Assembly: GCA_964512105.1 (NCBI GenBank) | Contig: CAZEGI010000025.1 | Location: 1-15,641 of the forward strand | Length of the DNA: 15,641 nucleotides | Source: CAZEGI01 sp964512105 | GTDB taxonomy: Archaea > Altiarchaeota > Altiarchaeia > IMC4 > CAZEGI01 | Reading direction: 5' to 3' | Shown: piece by piece, positions 13,509 to 15,641 of the stretch | Layout of the letters: the number at the start of each line of letters is the position of its first letter | How positions within the stretch are numbered: position 1 is the stretch's first letter | The notes under the pieces: generated by a model | What the model saw: the letters and a program-made list of their open reading frames with translations, nothing else | Databases searched by the model: none | What the model was told of the DNA's origin: nothing | Position numbers and translations under genes: made by a program

Positions 13509-14720
13509 ATGAAATACGTGATTGTTGTCGGGGACGGCATGTCAGATTACCCCATAAAAGAACTCGGGGACAGAACGCCCTTGGAGTATGCCAAAACCCC
13601 GAACCTCGACTTTGTCGCAAGGAACGGAAAGTGCGGTATGTTGAGGACACTTTACAAAAACTTCCCCCTGGACAGCGGCGTTGCGAACCTTTCCCTGCTG
13701 GGTTACGACCCGCGAAAGTATTACCCCGGCAGAGGTCCATTGGAAGCAGCGAACATGAACGTGAACCTTTCAAAAAACGACATCGCCATGCGGTGCAACC
13801 TCATAACCGAGGAAAACGGAGTCCTCAAGGACTACAGCGCCGGGCACATAACAAACGAAGAAGCAGAGAAACTTATAAATTTCGTGAACGAAAATCTTGG
13901 AAGAAAGGAGATAAATTTCTACCCTGGTGTAAGTTACAGGCACCTTCTCGTGTTAAGAAACGATTACTCCGTGGATTTAAATTGCAAGCCGCCGCACGAC
14001 ATCGTCGGCCAGGAAATACAAAAAAACCTCATAAAGCCATTGAGCGACGATGCGGAAAGCACCGCTTTAATGCTCAACAAACTCACACTGAAGTCGGTGG
14101 AAATTCTTGAGCAACATGAGATAAACAAAAAACGCATCTCCGAGGGAAAAAATCCCGGAAACATGATATGGCCGTGGGGTCCGGGCAAATTCCCGAGAAT
14201 GCCAAAATTCGAGGCCAAGTACAGCGTGAAAGGTGCGATGATATCTGCGGTTAACATCCTCCGTGGGATTGCAAGATGCGTAGGGATGGAGGTTGTGGAC
14301 GTTCCCGGCATTACCGGTTACCTGGACACGAACTACAAGGGCAAGGCGGATTACGCTGTAAAAGCGCTGGAAAAAAACGACCTCGTTTTCGTGCACATCG
14401 AATCAACGGACGAGGCGGGGCATGAAGGAAGCATAGAACACAAAATCCAGGCGATACAGGACGTTGACCTGGTCGTCGGAAGAATAATGAACGCGCTGGA
14501 AGGAAAGGAATTTAAAATTGCTGTGATGTCTGACCACCCAACTCCGATTCCCGTCAAAACTCACACCGCAGACGCCGTCCCCTTTGCGATATACACCACA
14601 AACGAAAAGGGCGACGGCGTTGAAAAATATTCCGAGAGGGAAATCGAGAAAAAAGGGGCGTACGGGTTGCGCGAGGGTTACGAATTTATGGAACTCTTGG
14701 TTAAGAATAAAGGTGCGTAA
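13509..14720 (+). CDS. apgM: Archaeal-type 2,3-bisphosphoglycerate-independent phosphoglycerate mutase
   Basis: Converts 3-phosphoglycerate to 2-phosphoglycerate in glycolysis and gluconeogenesis, in the cytoplasm. Seen: 403 residues, the expected ApgM length, with the alkaline-phosphatase-superfamily pattern. The N-terminal metal Asp9 lies in VGDGMSD. The phosphorylated Ser56 is in PLDSGVANLSLLGYDP (53-68), followed by GRGPLEAANM. VFVHIESTDEAGHEG near residue 300 supplies the Asp and His metal ligands, and VMSDHPTPIPVKTHTADAVP near residue 340 the Asp-His and His ligands. One oddity: family members I remember have Asp after the serine (GSDVAN), but here it is Gly57 with Asp55 before the serine. 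Starts at ATG 13509 with a TATA box upstream. The next gene follows after one base, so they share a message. Assignment firm. Confidence 0.95.
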   Translation: MKYVIVVGDGMSDYPIKELGDRTPLEYAKTPNLDFVARNGKCGMLRTLYKNFPLDSGVANLSLLGYDPRKYYPGRGPLEAANMNVNLSKNDIAMRCNLITEENGVLKDYSAGHITNEEAEKLINFVNENLGRKEINFYPGVSYRHLLVLRNDYSVDLNCKPPHDIVGQEIQKNLIKPLSDDAESTALMLNKLTLKSVEILEQHEINKKRISEGKNPGNMIWPWGPGKFPRMPKFEAKYSVKGAMISAVNILRGIARCVGMEVVDVPGITGYLDTNYKGKADYAVKALEKNDLVFVHIESTDEAGHEGSIEHKIQAIQDVDLVVGRIMNALEGKEFKIAVMSDHPTPIPVKTHTADAVPFAIYTTNEKGDGVEKYSEREIEKKGAYGLREGYEFMELLVKNKGA

Positions 14721-14721
14721 A

Positions 14722-15641
14722 ATGTCGCTGAAACACAAAAAAGAGTCAGGATTGCCTTCCCTAATGGAGGGGGAGGATGTTGCAAAATTATGCACGAGGT
14801 TGAATACTAAAAGGAGAAATGTGCCCGAGGTTGTTTCAGGCGTGGATTTCGAAGCGAATGCGGATTTCATGTGTTCCGTTTACGGAAAAACAAAAAGTAG
14901 AAGTTCGTTCACGCCTAAGAAGGAAGCCGAAGCACGGGGACTTCTCACGCAACTCTTCGGGTTGGAGGATATTTATCACATCATATATTTCGATCCTGAT
15001 GGAACAAAACTGTCTGATTTCTTATTCGGGGGAGCTCCCTTAACACTCTTATCGCGAACAATCAGGCAGTCCTTAGATATGAGAGTGAGAGGTATGCTCA
15101 TGGGCAGAGAATTGCCTGGGGAAATTGGTGTGGTGGAACAGCAAGGTTTGAGAAATGAGGATTTCATGTATCTCAACAAGGGAATAGCGAGCGCTTCCCT
15201 TACTAATACGAGTGCCCCAAGTTGCGCAATCATACTAAAACCGGAGGTTTTGGGTATCCAGGGTACAGTCGCATTTAACTTCGAAGATACGGACATCGTG
15301 GGAAAATATGTGAGGTTCCATGAAAAATGTGGGGGTAAATTAACACCACAGCATTACAGAGACCTTTTCAGGTTGCTTATGCTCGCTCCACATGATCTAG
15401 ACGGAGTCAGACTGGAAGTCGGACTCGCGTCAAGGTTCGTGCTAGATGATGAACCCCGCAGAAGAATGGAAAGAGAAGCGCAGAGCAGAGGTTCGGGTTA
15501 TTGGGAATCCGCATTAATGCGCGCCCATGTTGATTTTTATGAAGAGCATGTATGGGACGTGGAAAGGGCGTTCATCGAGAGAGTTTTGAACAGAACCGTA
15601 ACCTTCAGTAACGGCGTGGCAGATAGGATTTGGGACGACGA
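14722..15641 (+). CDS. Unidentified protein, co-transcribed with apgM; runs off the window
   Basis: Starts at ATG 14722, one base after the apgM stop, with GGTG (14712-14715) as a weak ribosome site inside apgM. The frame stays open through 306 codons to the end of the window, so the 3' end is missing. I do not recognise the family. Visible features: a basic N-terminus (MSLKHKKESG), a hydrophobic strand LEDIYHIIYFDPDGTKLSDF near residues 81-100, a helix-rich SRTIRQSLDMRVRGMLMGRE near 111-130, SAPSCAIILKPEVLGIQGTV near 163-182 containing a cysteine, LTPQHYRDLFRLLMLAPHDL near 207-226, and a highly charged, arginine-rich C-terminal part (DDEPRRRMEREAQSRG). No signal peptide, membrane helix or P-loop is seen. 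Codon use matches the host genes. The tight spacing suggests a role tied to apgM expression, but that says little about function. Confidence 0.82.
   Translation, partial: MSLKHKKESGLPSLMEGEDVAKLCTRLNTKRRNVPEVVSGVDFEANADFMCSVYGKTKSRSSFTPKKEAEARGLLTQLFGLEDIYHIIYFDPDGTKLSDFLFGGAPLTLLSRTIRQSLDMRVRGMLMGRELPGEIGVVEQQGLRNEDFMYLNKGIASASLTNTSAPSCAIILKPEVLGIQGTVAFNFEDTDIVGKYVRFHEKCGGKLTPQHYRDLFRLLMLAPHDLDGVRLEVGLASRFVLDDEPRRRMEREAQSRGSGYWESALMRAHVDFYEEHVWDVERAFIERVLNRTVTFSNGVADRIWDD

Noticed and set aside
1..15641. tRNA, rRNA or CRISPR arrays
   Set aside because: Intergenic spaces are short and none contains cloverleaf arms, rRNA-like sequence or regularly spaced repeats. The few repeats present are pairs only.

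Overview
The window looks like a piece of an archaeal chromosome, probably from an uncultivated lineage assembled from short reads: there are two runs of exactly 100 N (3034-3133 and 8434-8533). The archaeal signs are a Nop5 (C/D sRNP core protein) gene, a textbook C/D box guide RNA, an archaeal-type cofactor-independent phosphoglycerate mutase, free-standing KaiC/RecA-like ATPases, and mostly TATA-driven genes with short or no leaders. I cannot name the phylum from the sequence alone.

Layout. 1-2925: a LarA-like (nickel-pincer racemase superfamily) protein of unusual length, then a class V aminotransferase, both on +. 2973-3032: a complete C/D box sRNA, just before the first gap. 3134-4226: nop5 on the minus strand, its 3' end lost in the gap. 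4227-4290: a compact divergent promoter with a palindrome. 4291-6507: a tight four-gene + strand operon, KaiC-like ATPase, V4R protein, V4R protein, second RecA-like ATPase. It reads as a split-up sensor/ATPase signalling unit. 6573-10420: two tandem paralogous surface proteins on the minus strand, made of repeated beta-sandwich (Ig-like) domains with a C-terminal membrane anchor, separated by the second gap. 10421-10658: a structured, gene-free region with two strong hairpins, one of which resembles an H/ACA guide.

10659-11824: a PfkB-family sugar kinase split by a one-base frameshift. 11825-13020: an AT-rich accessory insert carrying three tightly coupled small genes (61, 76 and 214 residues). 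The third is a cytoplasmic clan CD (C25/CHAT caspase-like) cysteine peptidase with a visible His-Cys dyad. The insert is bracketed by two direct 75-bp copies of the 3' end of a GNAT acetyltransferase gene; one belongs to the intact gene (13021-13473, minus) and one is a remnant (11825-11899). 13509-14720: ApgM, followed with one base of spacing by an unidentified gene that runs off the window at 15641.

The most interesting items are the bracketed peptidase cassette, the KaiC-V4R-V4R-RecA operon, and the C/D sRNA, whose D guide matches a conserved 23S rRNA sequence next to the peptidyl transferase centre as I remember it.
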